Positions 31,032 to 42,256 of a DNA stretch of 64,000 nt are shown here, piece after piece. How positions within the stretch are numbered: position 1 is the first letter of the stretch; the number at the start of each line of letters is the position of its first letter. The notes below the pieces were generated by a model, which had not been told where the DNA came from, ran no database searches, and saw nothing but the letters and a program-made list of their open reading frames with translations. The stretch spans positions 2,853,960 to 2,917,959 of the forward strand of contig BCHH01000006.1 in assembly GCA_001599595.1 (NCBI GenBank), in the 5' to 3' direction. A program made the position numbers and the translations under genes. This stretch comes from Beverwykella pulmonaria. Lineage: Eukaryota > Ascomycota > Dothideomycetes > Pleosporales > Melanommataceae.

Positions 31032-32975
31032 ATGCCTCAACAAGAACCTCTCAATATCGTCGTGCTGGGCGGATCTTATACTGGTTTCTCCGTTGCACAC
31101 CACTTTCTCGACAACATCATCCACCAGCTTAGCACCTTTGAGGGTGGGCCCGCATACCGGGCCGTTCTGGTCAGTCCCTCGACACATCTATACTGGAACG
31201 TTTGCGCGCCAAAAGCACTTGTTTCACCCGGCCTGATTCATGTGGAAGATGCTTTTGTTCCAATCGAACCCGGGTTTTCCCGGGGTTTTCCCGCCATCTC
31301 TTCAACGAATTCGCATTCATGCAGGGATGGGCCACCCAGGTAGACACTAGAGCACGGAAAGTGGAGGTTGAGCTCGTGAAGAATGACTCAGCAAAGAAGG
31401 TTTCTAGCATTTCGAAGGCTAGTTCGCCGGCCACTGTCCCTAAGTCACCAACGGGGCCTCCCGTTCGTAACGCGGATCACCGATCGAAACCTGCGGACCG
31501 TCCCAGCAAAAGTGAGATAATACCATACCACGCTCTCATTATCGCAACGGGTACTTCATCACACTCTCCGCTTCATATACTGCATGATACCCACGAAGAT
31601 GCCGTGGCGGGGCTTCGCGAAATCCATCTGAGTCTCGAATCGGCACACTCTATCACGATTGTGGGTAGAGGATGTTCAGGCATGGAAACCACTGGTCAAC
31701 TTGCTATGTTCTACAATCGCAACAAGAGCCAGAAAAATCCACAAATCAAATGAAAACTACGGACTTTACCGCCGCCTCCGAAGCTCTCGCGCGAGCACAT
31801 CGCGTTCTTTTCCCTTCAAACGATTCGAATATCAGCTGCAGAGTGATCGTGCCGAGGGGGAGGGAACCGGAGAGAACAAAGCGTGATTTAGGGCTCATAC
31901 AACAAAGTGCACAATCGAATGCAGCGCTACTTGCAATCGAAGTCAAACCTACCGACCCAAATGCGCCGCGCATCCCGAAAACAATCATCCTTCTTTCGTG
32001 TGGGACACGCGTTCTCCCTCAACTCCCTCCAAAAGCTCGGGGTGCATGTCCTACACAACCTGAGAGAAATAAATCATACCACTAAAAAAGGAAGGAACTC
32101 TACGGACTGTCATCTGAATAATGACATGACCATAACGTCTGATCTGCTTATCTCGGCCACGGGCATGTATCCGAATACTAGGTTCCTCGCCAATCGTATG
32201 CTCGATAAAGCGGGATACATAAGCACCGATCGCAAGATTCTTCGCGTACATGGTCAAGGTATTAGGAACAGAGTCTATGCCACCGGGGATCGCGCCCTGT
32301 ACTCGAAGAAATGCCTCCCCGACGTCTACGATGCAATCCCAATTCTGATGAAGAACCTGAACAATGACCTCCTATCCGACGAATACCACCTACAAACAAT
32401 GAGGGGCAAACTGACACTTCCTGATCCTGAGTTATCACTGTTTCTTCGTCGGGACTGGGAGGGGAGCCGAAACCGACTGTTTCGGCCCGTCCTATAAAGG
32501 ACAGGCTTGAAGAAAAAGGACAAGACAAATGATCGCCCTCCAGTGAACCCCGCTCCAGAACCACGCTCCTTTTCTCACACTAATCCAAGCGCACCAGAAG
32601 ATTGTAGCGCTAGAAGACGCACGATACGTCAAAAGGCCAAAAGAAACGGCACTCATGCCAATCTCGCGATTCGGTGGTACTGGTATAGTGAAAGGATGGA
32701 GAGTGCCAGGCTTTTTCGTTTACTTGCTCAGGGGCAAGGATTACGGTGTAAGCAAGGTGAGGGAGGCCGCGCGGAGGGACAAGGAAAATAAGACGACTTT
32801 GGGTGATCTTCGCCTCAAGTCGATAGGTATGGTAGTAGAGAGGGATTATAGTAGCATACCGGGTCGACAGGTTAAGCAAGAAAGGAGAAGGAAAGGGGGG
32901 AAGGTGGCTAATGTTCAGTTGAGATCAGTGGGGCTGATGGTGGAGAGAGGGAGTCCAGTGGGAAGTTTGGATTAA
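31032..32975 (+). pseudogene. AMID/FSP1-like FAD oxidoreductase, frameshifted
   Basis: Fragments of one pyridine-nucleotide-disulfide oxidoreductase of the AMID (apoptosis-inducing factor 2/FSP1) family lie in order in three frames. Frame 1: MPQQEPLNIVVLGGSYTG to EPGFSR. Frame 2 from about 31294: HLFNEFAFMQGWATQVD through ALIIATGTSSHSP and TIVGRGCSGMETTGQLA (GxGxxG) to a TGA at 31751. Frame 3: TIILLSCGTRVLPQLPPK. Then back to frame 2 at about 32030: QKLGVHVLHNLRE, LLISATGMYPNTRF and RVYATGDRALYS to a TAA at 32495. Finally ALEDARYVKRPKETALMPIS and RVPGFFVYLLRGKDYGVSKV in the first frame again. The first break is an 11-bp tandem duplication (31272-31293). Such breaks are not at splice motifs, so this is a pseudogene unless they are assembly errors. 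The intact family reduces quinones with NAD(P)H at membranes. Confidence 0.85.
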
Positions 32976-34461
32976 ATGGCGTTGGGTTGGTTTATGAGAT
33001 ATCCTTCTTAAGTTCTGTTAATATCTGCTTCTGGAGTGTTCACGTGTTCCCATTTTCTTCTTCTTGCTTTTCCCTGTTCATCTTATACCTAGGCCTGTAT
33101 GTTTATTGATACTTTCCACTGATGAATTCACCCCCAATTGATGTCTCATGTAACGAATTGCAACGAAGCTTTCGTCACCGCCCACATTCAACACACACAT
33201 AAATACACACTATATTAAAATATATAACAGACAGGCAGAATCGGAGCGAAGTTCTTTCTTATACGGGTACGTTTGAACTACTCGAACAAACCTATCAGCG
33301 CAGCGGAGTGTTCAAGGTTTCACTCTTTTATTCCGCTTTTTCCAATGTTGCAACATACGTTATGGGCGACTATGTCAATATGCTCATGCTATCCAACGTG
33401 TTAATTGTTTTCTTTGCCCTGCCTCTTTTAGATTAGATCCAAGGGTATTGATGCAGCAACGCGAAGCATAGTTGTCCAACGTAACAAATCGTAACAGTAC
33501 AGAAGAGACGAAACTCATAACAATCCCAGACCCATTCGAACCTTCTACAATCCCCCCTACTGTGAAATTGCTCCGCGCCGCTCTTTCAGCCTTTGTGTTT
33601 CTACAAGTACAAGCAGTCAAGGTAGTAGCGTAAGAGCAATGAGGAAACTTTAATCTGCCCTTTCACAGTCCAGAATGTGCCAAAGCATGCACTCCACTTG
33701 TATAGGATGCCGGAGTTTGAATGGTAGATTCGGTGTCGGTTTTGGCTTGTTGTCTGGACATGTCCCGTTCTCTGCATTTGGAAGACTGCGATGTGCCCAT
33801 CAACAAGCTCTACCTAGAACAAATACGACATTAACACCTCTACTCCCTCTGTGCCCTAGTTTTGTGATATAAAAGAGGTTGGTTACTTTGACCCCTATTC
33901 CGTTTTGAGTTCTATCACTCCCATTCTTAATCCGATTGTCGTTTCACGTGTTTGTCCGGAGGCACACCAGTCAAGGTCCAGTTTCATATTCCAAAAACTC
34001 ATACTCAAACGCATGCTTAGATTTTGCAAAGTACTCTACATTCCTTTTAGAACACAATAGACAGGCCCGCAGGCCCAAATATTAACTCCCTGCCAGACCA
34101 CTCATGAACATTGACAAAGGAGACAAACGACGTACAGAGAACACCAACAATCAACCATTTTTGAGACCAACGGTGAACCACACCACATCTATCTATTGCC
34201 TTGGTTTAGGACCACGCGATCCAGGAGACAGACAGACAGACAGACAATCAAACGGAGATAGAAAACCATAACACAAGAAGACAACCATTACCCAGACGCC
34301 ATGCTACGGAAGCAAAAAGGAGAAGAGACCAGGATATAAAAGGGAAATGGAACCAATCATGAAATTCAGAAGCGTATCATAAAAATCCTAGAAATCAAAA
34401 TGGAGAAGAGAGCAGGGACTCGAACTCCTTCTTTTCACAACACCTACCAACTTTTTCCATC
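32976..34461. other. Intergenic region between the AMID-like pseudogene and OPI1
   Basis: No gene is seen. It contains a short AGAC tetranucleotide run (about 34226-34246) and AT-rich stretches. Near 34395-34430 there is a TCGAACTCC word that recalls a tRNA T-arm, but no tRNA structure surrounds it. The right part is the presumed 3' UTR of OPI1. Confidence 0.5.
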
Positions 34462-36204
34462 TTAATTTTTCACATCACCAACATTGCGCGACGCTTCATA
34501 CGGAGACTCTTTTCCATCTTGCTGGAGGCTCCCCTCGCCATTCTCCTGTCCCGGGGGCTTACGGCCAATTCTTGCCAACCAAGTCTCTGCGCTCTGCACG
34601 GTACCATCGACGACCGTTGTAATCTGACTAATCATATCGAGGCCTTCTTTCGCGAACGCCAGCATCCGGTTCGCGCCGCGGACCTCCTCTCCGCTTTCTG
34701 CCGCGGCGCTGCGACTCGCGCTCTGCCACCGTTGTGGAACAGAGAGCAATTGCGTGCGCACGACCTGAGATGCGTTTTGAGGGAGAGCTCCACCAGTGTA
34801 GCGGGACACGGATTGCACGACATTCTGCAGGGTGGTCCAGATGTCCGAAGAGAGCGTCTTCATGCGATCTGCAATTCTGCGGACCTGCTCCTCTTTGTCC
34901 GGATCCGTGACCGCTGTGGAGCTCGTGTCCATTGTGTCCGGGGAGGCCTCGCCGTTGGACTGGCTTCGGTTCCGGAGCGCTATTTCGTACTCCTCGAGGA
35001 CAAGCATTAGCGCATGCATCACCGAGTCGATGTGCTTGGTGGCTGAGCGTAGGAGGCCAAGACAGATCTTGAGGGATCGAAGAGAGGTGTCTGAAAGGGC
35101 AACGCCTAGGCCTGATGTCGTCATGATCAGTTGGGTAGACCAATTCACCCGTCTATCTTGGCTTGCATTGTTTGGAGACTCGACTTGTTTACCCGAGGCA
35201 GGGTCGACTACGTTGCCGTCTGCTTCTTCGTATCTAGGCGAGCGCTGGTCATCGTAGGCAGGGAGCGATTCGGTATACGAGGAAAGCGACTGGCCCCGCG
35301 TTCTGGGCGAATCGAAGGCGTCTTCCACCTCCATGGCGTCGGAAGCGGGGGTCATGATCCTCTGTCTCTTTCTCGCGGCCGTGTCTCCCTGCTCCAGATC
35401 ACTGGGTCGTCTGTGTATCTCCCCCAAATATCTGCGCAGGTTCTGTTCCACGCCGGTGCGGCGACCCACCGAGGAGACTGTGTTGACGACTGGAGATCCA
35501 ATGTTTCGCTCAATGAGCTCGGCGCCGTACTTGACGAAGCGGGGCGAGTAGCCCTTTGTCGCATTGTATGCTGAGATGGAGCCGTTGATGGTTCCGCCGA
35601 GCCAGGGGTGGTTCGAGGTGATGAGGGAGAGGAGGGGCTCGGGTTCGGCGGTAGTATCGCGGGGTAGAGTAAGGGAGCGCGTTGTGGGTGAGCGTGTGAA
35701 GTCTGTGGTATTGGTTAGCACGAATTTCAATGGGGTGACTCTCCAAAAGCACCGCGCACCTAGATTCCCCAGCCCTGACAGTGCCTCTGCGGCCAATCTG
35801 ACGTCCGGGTCGTCCATGCTGATGACGCTCGTCTCTCTTCTCCTCGTGTAGTCGTCGCCGGCACTCGCGATGCTCGCGGTGTCCATGGGGCTGCCGATTT
35901 CTCGTTCGGCGCTGCTGCAGGGTATGCCCTCGGGCACCCTGGGGAAAGTGGCACTGCTGAGCGGCGGCAGACTGCCCCATTGCAACGATTCCGCATGGCT
36001 CTTGGGGCTCAGTTCGGCGTCCGGGCGCGACGAGTGGTGGTGGGGGTGCGCTGGGGCGTCGAGCAAGTCGAGCGATCGAATGCCCGGGAGGCGGTCGTTG
36101 GTGAGACCGCTCGGGAGGTGGGTCGGGACCGAGGGCAGCTGGAGAGACTCGGGCTCATGCTGCGTGTATGCCGGCGGCGGCGGGCGCTCCTGCTGCATGC
36201 TCAT
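34462..36204 (-). CDS. OPI1: OPI1-type transcriptional repressor
   Basis: The best start is the ATG at 36202-36204 (MSMQQERPPPPAYTQHEPE); the longer frame begins at a TTG. After a Pro/Ser-rich N-terminus the Opi1 core begins (RLAAEALSGLGN) and continues after a 57-nt intron (35703-35759) with DFTRSP, the block ending HPWLGGTINGSISAY, YSPRFVKYGAELIERNIGSP and VVNTVSSVGRRTGVEQNL. A C-terminal helical part follows (LRSLKICLGLLRSATKHID). In yeast Opi1 represses INO1 and phospholipid genes and responds to phosphatidic acid at the ER; the Neurospora homologue is clock-controlled CCG-8. The nuclear role is inferred by homology. The intron length is a multiple of three and has no in-frame stop, so retention would insert 19 aa within GLGN/DFTRSP. 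About 561 aa when spliced. Confidence 0.92.
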   Translation of the reverse strand: MSMQQERPPPPAYTQHEPESLQLPSVPTHLPSGLTNDRLPGIRSLDLLDAPAHPHHHSSRPDAELSPKSHAESLQWGSLPPLSSATFPRVPEGIPCSSAEREIGSPMDTASIASAGDDYTRRRETSVISMDDPDVRLAAEALSGLGNLGARCFWRVTPLKFVLTNTTDFTRSPTTRSLTLPRDTTAEPEPLLSLITSNHPWLGGTINGSISAYNATKGYSPRFVKYGAELIERNIGSPVVNTVSSVGRRTGVEQNLRRYLGEIHRRPSDLEQGDTAARKRQRIMTPASDAMEVEDAFDSPRTRGQSLSSYTESLPAYDDQRSPRYEEADGNVVDPASGKQVESPNNASQDRRVNWSTQLIMTTSGLGVALSDTSLRSLKICLGLLRSATKHIDSVMHALMLVLEEYEIALRNRSQSNGEASPDTMDTSSTAVTDPDKEEQVRRIADRMKTLSSDIWTTLQNVVQSVSRYTGGALPQNASQVVRTQLLSVPQRWQSASRSAAAESGEEVRGANRMLAFAKEGLDMISQITTVVDGTVQSAETWLARIGRKPPGQENGEGSLQQDGKESPYEASRNVGDVKN

Positions 36205-37010
36205 GGCGGAGCACGGCAGTGGTAGGGTGACGTCGTGAGAGGGCGGCGCTCGAGGAGGCGCCGTCAGCGGGGAGAACGGAGAATTGGCGTGCGACGACGA
36301 CGGCCGTGCGATGCTGTGAGGGTTCACGATGCCTACCACATGGCGGGCGGCTTGGGGTGAGGTTGAGGGGTGGCGAGAGGGGAGCAACGCAGCGAGCGCT
36401 TTGGTGCTAGGTGAGATGGGCGCTGGGGGGGCGTGTTAATTTGGTCGTCCAACATTCACATGGCAGCGCGGGTGCAGCATGTGACGGTCCTAACGTGATA
36501 GCCGGACGCCACATGCGGCAAGCGCCCTCTGTTCTGCCACAGCGACAAGACAGACGGGAAAGATAAGCCGCCGGCCTGCCTCGAAACACGCAGCATGCTT
36601 GCGCTCAGCAGCGATTGAGGTCGCTGAACGGCCACGGAGCTGTGATGAACCAACGTTCTGTTCGTGGAGCGTTCTGAGGAGCATCGGAGGCATGAGCCTA
36701 GCCGCATCTCGGCATCTCATCACTGCCGATCCGAAAGCCGTGACGAACTTATTAATAATACTTCGCTTCGCCTCGTTCGCCCACCTGCAACACTGAGACG
36801 AGCATGCTGATGGCCAAGGACCCCAATCCTCCATTTCAAGAGCAGCTTGAGCAGCTTGTATCTCAACGCGGTTACGCCCTGCGCGCCAAGCAGTCCCAGA
36901 GTTGAAAGTAATAACAAAGCCCGGTGTTGCTCCAAGCGATCGTAAAGGCACCTGTTGGGCACACAAGCATGTGCGCCCACCATCGAACGAAGGAACACCG
37001 TCGTTGCGCA

Positions 37011-37041
<31 letters not shown>

Positions 37042-37437
37042 TTTTTTGGCTTCTTGAGACGTGATGCGACTCGGCAAACATGCCACGACAGCCCCACCAC
37101 GAGCTTACATTGTCAGCCACTCTGTTGAGGTGTCGCCTGCAAAGCCTCGTACGTGCCGGCCTGGCGGGCCTACTCCGATGCTGGCGTATTGTTTGCCCTA
37201 TCAACGAATTCACATGCCAGCCTCGTGCAACCAACAGTAAGGACCGGAATCTCGAATATCTGCAACACATAGTAATGGGGTATCGTCATCTTATCCCAAC
37301 CTTATCTCCCAAGACACCATGTCCCAAACACTTGCATCCAGATAGCAATCATCATCGCTGGCCTTTGCACAATCAAGAGTACCATGATTCGTCCTTTGTA
37401 ATCCACAGAAACCAAGATCCATCTCGAGGTTGAACAT
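36205..37437. other. Intergenic region between OPI1 and the exonuclease gene
   Basis: It holds the OPI1 promoter on the left and the 3' flank of the exonuclease gene on the right. An ATT trinucleotide microsatellite of about ten units followed by T8 lies at 37012-37048. No gene is recognised. Confidence 0.5.
37012..37048. repeat. (ATT)n microsatellite with T tract
   Basis: About ten perfect ATT units followed by a run of T. Such tracts are length-variable; no function is implied. Confidence 0.95.
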
Positions 37438-39321
37438 CTACTTCGTCGCTGGCGCAAACTTGATGATACTCGCCAACAAGTTCTTTCCAGTCTTCTCACA
37501 CGCATCAACAAAATTCTCAATGCCTGGGATCCTGCTCAATTCTTCTTTCGTCTGAGGTCGTGTAGCCACAATCCGATCGAGAGTCCAGTCGGTTACAACG
37601 GGAGACAACGGCGGTGGCTTCAGGTTCTTGGTCACCAACTTGCTGAATGCTACAAGTTTGTTTCTGAATATTTTGAGTTCCAGACTAAGCGGCTCTGGAA
37701 GCACTGGTGCTTCCGGTGAAATTTTGCCGGGCACTGGGCTCTCGGAGCGCTTACGCTTGAGCTGCGACGTGGACCTTGATGGAGGTGTGCCATAGACAGA
37801 CGGAGGAAAGGAATCAGATTCGTGTTCCTCATCCTCTTCGTCCTCCGCGCCTTCGGAGTCTAGGTTCGCTTCTGCCAAAGTGAACGAGATTCCAGTATGC
37901 AGCACCGGCGTCCGTGGCGGAGGTGTTCCAAATGCCGGGGAAGAAGAAGAAGAGGAAGAGGTGCCATCTATTTCTGCTCGATGGGTCGTCCTACCGCGAC
38001 GGTAAGATGTGGTTGGAAGCGTCGAGTTATGTGTACTGAGGGCTGAAACAGAAACAGCGCACGGTATTCCATTTGCTGGCTCAGGTTCTTCAATATTGTT
38101 TGAGGCAAGGAAGAATGCGATGACTTGCAACCATTCTGCGCCATACTTTTCCTGCTGGTGCTTTCCTATCCCGTGTATTCGAAGCAGGGCATCATCGTCA
38201 AGTGGACGCTGTTGAGCAAGACTTTGAAGCACAGCGTTTGACGTAATTCGGTACGCGGGGACCCCTTCATCGCCCGCCAGGGTTGTACGGCGAGCAGCCA
38301 ATTGCTCATATAACGCCTGCGAAAAAGCATCAAGAGTCTTTTGCTCCTTTCTTGGTTGCCCTCGCTTTTCTGTTGCCTTGGAGGAAGACTTGGCCTTTGA
38401 GGCAACGGGACTAGACACCACTTGTTGTTCTTGTTCGTCTCCCGCATCTGTCCTGAAGAATCCTGCAATCGTGGTTATTTCACCTCCCTCCTCCAGTGGG
38501 TGTAATTGCAAAGGTCTGAATTTTGAATTTGAAGGCGCATATTGGTCTGCGAACAATGGCAGAGGTGGTGTGGGGCTCATCGCTATCCGCTTTGCGTTCA
38601 TGCAATGAAAAAGCATGAAGCCAGCGTAAGCATCGGCCGCAGCATAGTTGATCTGCTGTTGATTGAGGGGTTTACTCCAATTGCTGGTCCTGACTGTTCC
38701 TTTTGATAGTGGAAGACCCAAATGCTTTTCCACTTGTTGCGATAGCTTCACGAGTTTCGTGGTGATCAGTTCAGGCTTGTGCGCTCCAAACGTGACTAGG
38801 CGGTGGAGGTGACTGAGTTCAAACGCAGCCTGTGGCTTTAGCTGAAAACATTTTGCGAGTCGACTGAAGTCTGCATTTAAAACGGCGACCCCGGTCTTGG
38901 CGATAGTTGGACTCTCAATGATCTTTCGGAGTGAGGGTGCGATGATATGCTCGGTCGTCGTACCAGCGTGGAGTCCAATGTGGAAAAGAGCAATCTTGTC
39001 TTCGCAAGCGATTTGAATCAATCCTATCTGCTCTTGTAGTCGGTTCGGGTTCTTGGGGAAAACTGGCCATTCCATATCAAACCCTATGACTGGCTCATCG
39101 AGGAATTGCTGGGCAAGAATTTCGGAATCATCTTTAGTTTTGCTGTACAAAACCCTGACAGGTTTATCTTCAGGTCCTCGATATAGTGTGTGGCTCCACC
39201 ATTGCCTCTGGCCAGGAGGAAGAGGCAGGTTCTGAAGTCGATATGGGAGGGGCCAATCGACTTCGTCCTCGTTCCCGGTTTCCGCCGTATTGGTGGATTC
39301 GGGAAGGCATTCTGTCGACAT
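37438..39321 (-). CDS. WRN-like 3'-5' exonuclease with HRDC domain
   Basis: A single-exon protein of 627 aa (ATG at 39319-39321; the preceding codon is TTG). Residues about 60-250 are a DEDDy-type 3'-5' exonuclease of the DnaQ/WRN class: motif I GFDMEWPVFP (Asp and Glu ligands), LIQIACEDKIALFHIG, motif II VAVLNADFSRLAK and motif III NYAAADAYAGF (YxxxD). An HRDC domain follows (about 330-400: FSQALYEQLAARRTTL, AYRITSNAVLQSLA, LLRIHGIGKHQQEKYG). A second HRDC-like helical block closes the protein (RIVATRPQTKEELSRIPGIE). Between them is an acidic, Ser-rich linker. This architecture fits a nuclear DNA repair or recombination exonuclease without its own helicase, as in plant and fungal WRN-exo proteins. 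The helicase partner is not in this window. Confidence 0.9.
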   Translation of the reverse strand: MSTECLPESTNTAETGNEDEVDWPLPYRLQNLPLPPGQRQWWSHTLYRGPEDKPVRVLYSKTKDDSEILAQQFLDEPVIGFDMEWPVFPKNPNRLQEQIGLIQIACEDKIALFHIGLHAGTTTEHIIAPSLRKIIESPTIAKTGVAVLNADFSRLAKCFQLKPQAAFELSHLHRLVTFGAHKPELITTKLVKLSQQVEKHLGLPLSKGTVRTSNWSKPLNQQQINYAAADAYAGFMLFHCMNAKRIAMSPTPPLPLFADQYAPSNSKFRPLQLHPLEEGGEITTIAGFFRTDAGDEQEQQVVSSPVASKAKSSSKATEKRGQPRKEQKTLDAFSQALYEQLAARRTTLAGDEGVPAYRITSNAVLQSLAQQRPLDDDALLRIHGIGKHQQEKYGAEWLQVIAFFLASNNIEEPEPANGIPCAVSVSALSTHNSTLPTTSYRRGRTTHRAEIDGTSSSSSSSPAFGTPPPRTPVLHTGISFTLAEANLDSEGAEDEEDEEHESDSFPPSVYGTPPSRSTSQLKRKRSESPVPGKISPEAPVLPEPLSLELKIFRNKLVAFSKLVTKNLKPPPLSPVVTDWTLDRIVATRPQTKEELSRIPGIENFVDACEKTGKNLLASIIKFAPATK

Positions 39322-40865
39322 CAAGGTAGTCCACTATGCGGTCAATTGTTGCAATAAGGTGACAACATCGAATAGTCACAACCTTGTCCCAACCGTGTAC
39401 TTAGCCTTGCAATGACAACGCGGCACTCTCTAGAAAGCTACGACACCTTCCTTACGTGTATCTGGTGGCAACAGTAGGGTTCACAGAGTTATTACAGCGT
39501 GGGGTGGGGTGGAATCCGGGTAGAGGGTTTGTTGTTGGGGCTGACGGTTGAGCTGCGCTCGGCCCAAGCAAACACGACGTCACGTGTGACGCTAAAGTCG
39601 CATCAGGTTCTCCGAATAAATTAGTGCGTCTCGAACCTCGAACTAACACCTCTCCCTTCCACTCAGCACAAATCCATCTCAGACCACTACGTTTACCTCC
39701 ACAGCGACGTTTTCTGCGACGGATTTCTGCTTAATGGAGATCGCGAAGAGACATTTGGCGCTTTCGAAAGTCAAGATCTATATTTGACGACAGCAAGCTT
39801 GTTGGAGGCACCAACAACCGTACACCTTCCCGATTTCTGCAAGAATCGTGGGCCCAAAAGGGTTTAAAGTATGGCTGACGGATCTCCCCACACGGCCATC
39901 GAAACAATGTTTCAATCGCCGCCGGCGGTTGGTCCCACAGAACGATCTGAGACGACTCCACTGCAACGCTCACAGGATACGTCACGTTGCCGGTCTCAGA
40001 AGAAAGCCTTCCCCACCTGCTGTACCAAGGTTTTGGTCAAGCCATTTTTCTTGTTTGACATACTCCACTTCTCTGAGGTGATGGGGTGTTGCCATTGACC
40101 AACCCGGAACTTTCCATCGCCGCATGCCTCACACGAGCCTCACTTGCGTCTTTTCATAGGCGTCTCGTCATTCCGCTCACGTTTCCCTTGAGTGGAGTCC
40201 ACGTCATATTTCCAAGCAAGCTGCTCCTCCCCTCGCGGCTGATACTACCGGACGTACAATATCAACCTAACTATATCATCAATGGTAATAGTGTTGTACA
40301 ATTGCATTTCACCAGATTCACCGCAAAACACACTAGTATTTGCGCCATGACGCTTTTGCAGCTACACTATTAAAGGGCACATCTGGTATTTACAATACAA
40401 CGACGTCAGCCTATCACTGGGTAGAGCGAAAAAGTCGTCCATTGACTAGAAAGGCTTTTCGACCACAGGTTAAGTTGCTGGAGCTCGAACACGAAAAAGA
40501 ACTCAAACACTGGTTGCTAGGGCCGGCAATACTGACCGCCAAGCCTGGCAGTTTTCGCCTCGAGCATCTCGAGTTTCAAGCCTCGCGGCAGCCCAAGCAG
40601 TCCCAGGATGAGGCTCTAACCTCGCCGGAGAATTGTCTATGCATAGCTCATGCTGTGTCACAAGGTGCAGCGGGTGTGGCCACCATGCAGCTTCGATCGC
40701 CGTTCGCGAGTTTCGTGCTACGCGTCCATCACTCAGCCTGCGGAATTCATATACTGCAGCACCGGTGCAATTCCTTTTCTTTTCTTTATTCCTGTCAAGA
40801 CATTTAAAATAATCAGTTTTAATTCTTTCCACAACTTCGTTTTATACTCTGCATATATTGAGAAA
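39322..40865. other. Divergent promoter region, exonuclease (-) and PEBP-like (+)
   Basis: No gene is recognised in 1.5 kb. Several short frames of under 160 codons overlap without motifs. A CACGTG lies near 39581. An AT-rich stretch with a TATATT word just before 40866 probably belongs to the PEBP-like gene promoter. Confidence 0.5.
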
Positions 40866-41677
40866 ATGCTCTTCACTTCTTCCATTCTAGTCGCCGCTCT
40901 GGTCGGTGCTGCGCAGGCGCAAACTCCCAAAGGCTTCACACCAGCTGCTGACAAGCAACTGGACGTCATTTTCAATAGCACAACAGTCAAGACACCGGGC
41001 GAGTTGCTACCAAAAGCTAGTAAGCTTCAATCTCCACGTCCTCCATATACTTCAAATGCTAACCCAACACAGCCACTGCAAACCAACCACAAATTGCCTT
41101 GCCAAACACAGTCACAGCCGCTGCCGCGAACTCAACATTCATGTTCATAATGCTGGACCTCGATGTCCCGCCCGCACAGAACGGCACCGCACGCCGTGTC
41201 CTCCTCCATGCCCTAAACACTGACTTCAAAATGACATCACAAACCGTCGGCGGGAGTGCCAAACTCCTCACTTCTACCTCCAAAGGCCCCGCTGCCTATC
41301 TCAGCCCCGGACCACCCGCCACAGACACTATCCCGCATCGCTACGTGCAACTCCTCTTCGACCAGCCCGCTACTTTAAAACTCTCAGCGAGCGATTTCGC
41401 CGACATGAATGCCCGGATCGGCTTCGATATCAACATGTTCATGAAGACGGAGAAGCTGAGTGCGCCACTGGCGGGGAACTTCTTTACGGTCGATGGGAAG
41501 GCGGCTGCTGGGGGCGCCGCGGCGAGTGGGACGGGCAAGGGTGGAGGTGCTGCCGCCACGGGCACGGGGGGCATGCCGAAGAGTACCGTGCAGCCTTTCT
41601 TGGGTGGGGCGGTGAAGTCGGATAAAAGTTTTGCGCTTGCGGGGGTGCTTGGAGGATTGGCTTTGTTGGCTGTGTAG
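40866..41677 (+). CDS. GPI-anchored PEBP-like cell surface protein
   Basis: Two exons joined by a 53-nt intron (41020-41072). The N-terminus is a clear signal peptide (MLFTSSILVAALVGAAQAQ). The central part resembles the phosphatidylethanolamine-binding protein fold: FMFIMLDLDVPPAQNGTARR in the place of the usual DPDxP block, followed by LLHALNTDF and AAYLSPGPPATDTIPHRYVQ (the GP-P-x-x-x-PHRY element of PEBPs). The C-terminus is Gly/Ala/Thr-rich and ends with a hydrophobic tail (FALAGVLGGLALLAV) expected for a GPI signal. It is likely an outer-membrane or wall protein of about 250 aa. The ligand is unknown. The start ATG at 40866 is well placed for the signal peptide. Confidence 0.85.
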
Positions 41678-42256
41678 AGAGTTGGTTGATGGGACAGATT
41701 GGGTGGGAAGAGATGGCTATGGTAAGAGGTTGTATTTTAGGTCGTTAGCATGTATGACAACACGAGCTTATGGGATTGAATGCCTTTCTGACTCACTTGT
41801 TGCTTCAAAGCCTGTCAAAACTTTCTCTAAAGCGGTCAGATTTGCACGTGCAGTTGCGATTTTATCTATTGCTGGTCAACTCGGATATAAAATCTGAGTT
41901 TTCCTATATGCCAACCGTGCCGGCCGGAGCTGTAGGCCCACCTATATCCTATCTACAGTGTAATAACCATAGGATATGGTTAATCATCGGATCGCACGCC
42001 AATCATGCAGCGGGCGTGTCACTCGCCGCCGCCAAGCCATCGCTCAAATACACAACATCATGCGACATGATAAATTTCTACCCTTCTATCTCATGCATTA
42101 TGGACTCAGAAATCGTCTCCTTTTTCTTTATTTTCGTAACTATGCATATGGAAACCACTCGCTCCGGCATGATAGACCAAAACACCTAAACACTAAAAGC
42201 ACAATCATACCTCGTCCCAATGCCGATGCGATCTTTCCAGCTTCGCTACCAACCAT
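41678..42256. other. Intergenic region between convergent genes
   Basis: This is the 3' flank of the PEBP-like gene (+) and of the DDX60-like gene (-). No gene or notable repeat was found. Confidence 0.5.

Noticed and set aside
34395..34465. A tRNA gene suggested by a TCGAACTCC word
   Set aside because: No A box, anticodon arm or acceptor pairing could be fitted around it.
41678..42256. A small gene in the 139-codon frame at 41770-42189
   Set aside because: The frame lies in a convergent 3' region, lacks motifs and has no promoter-like sequence.
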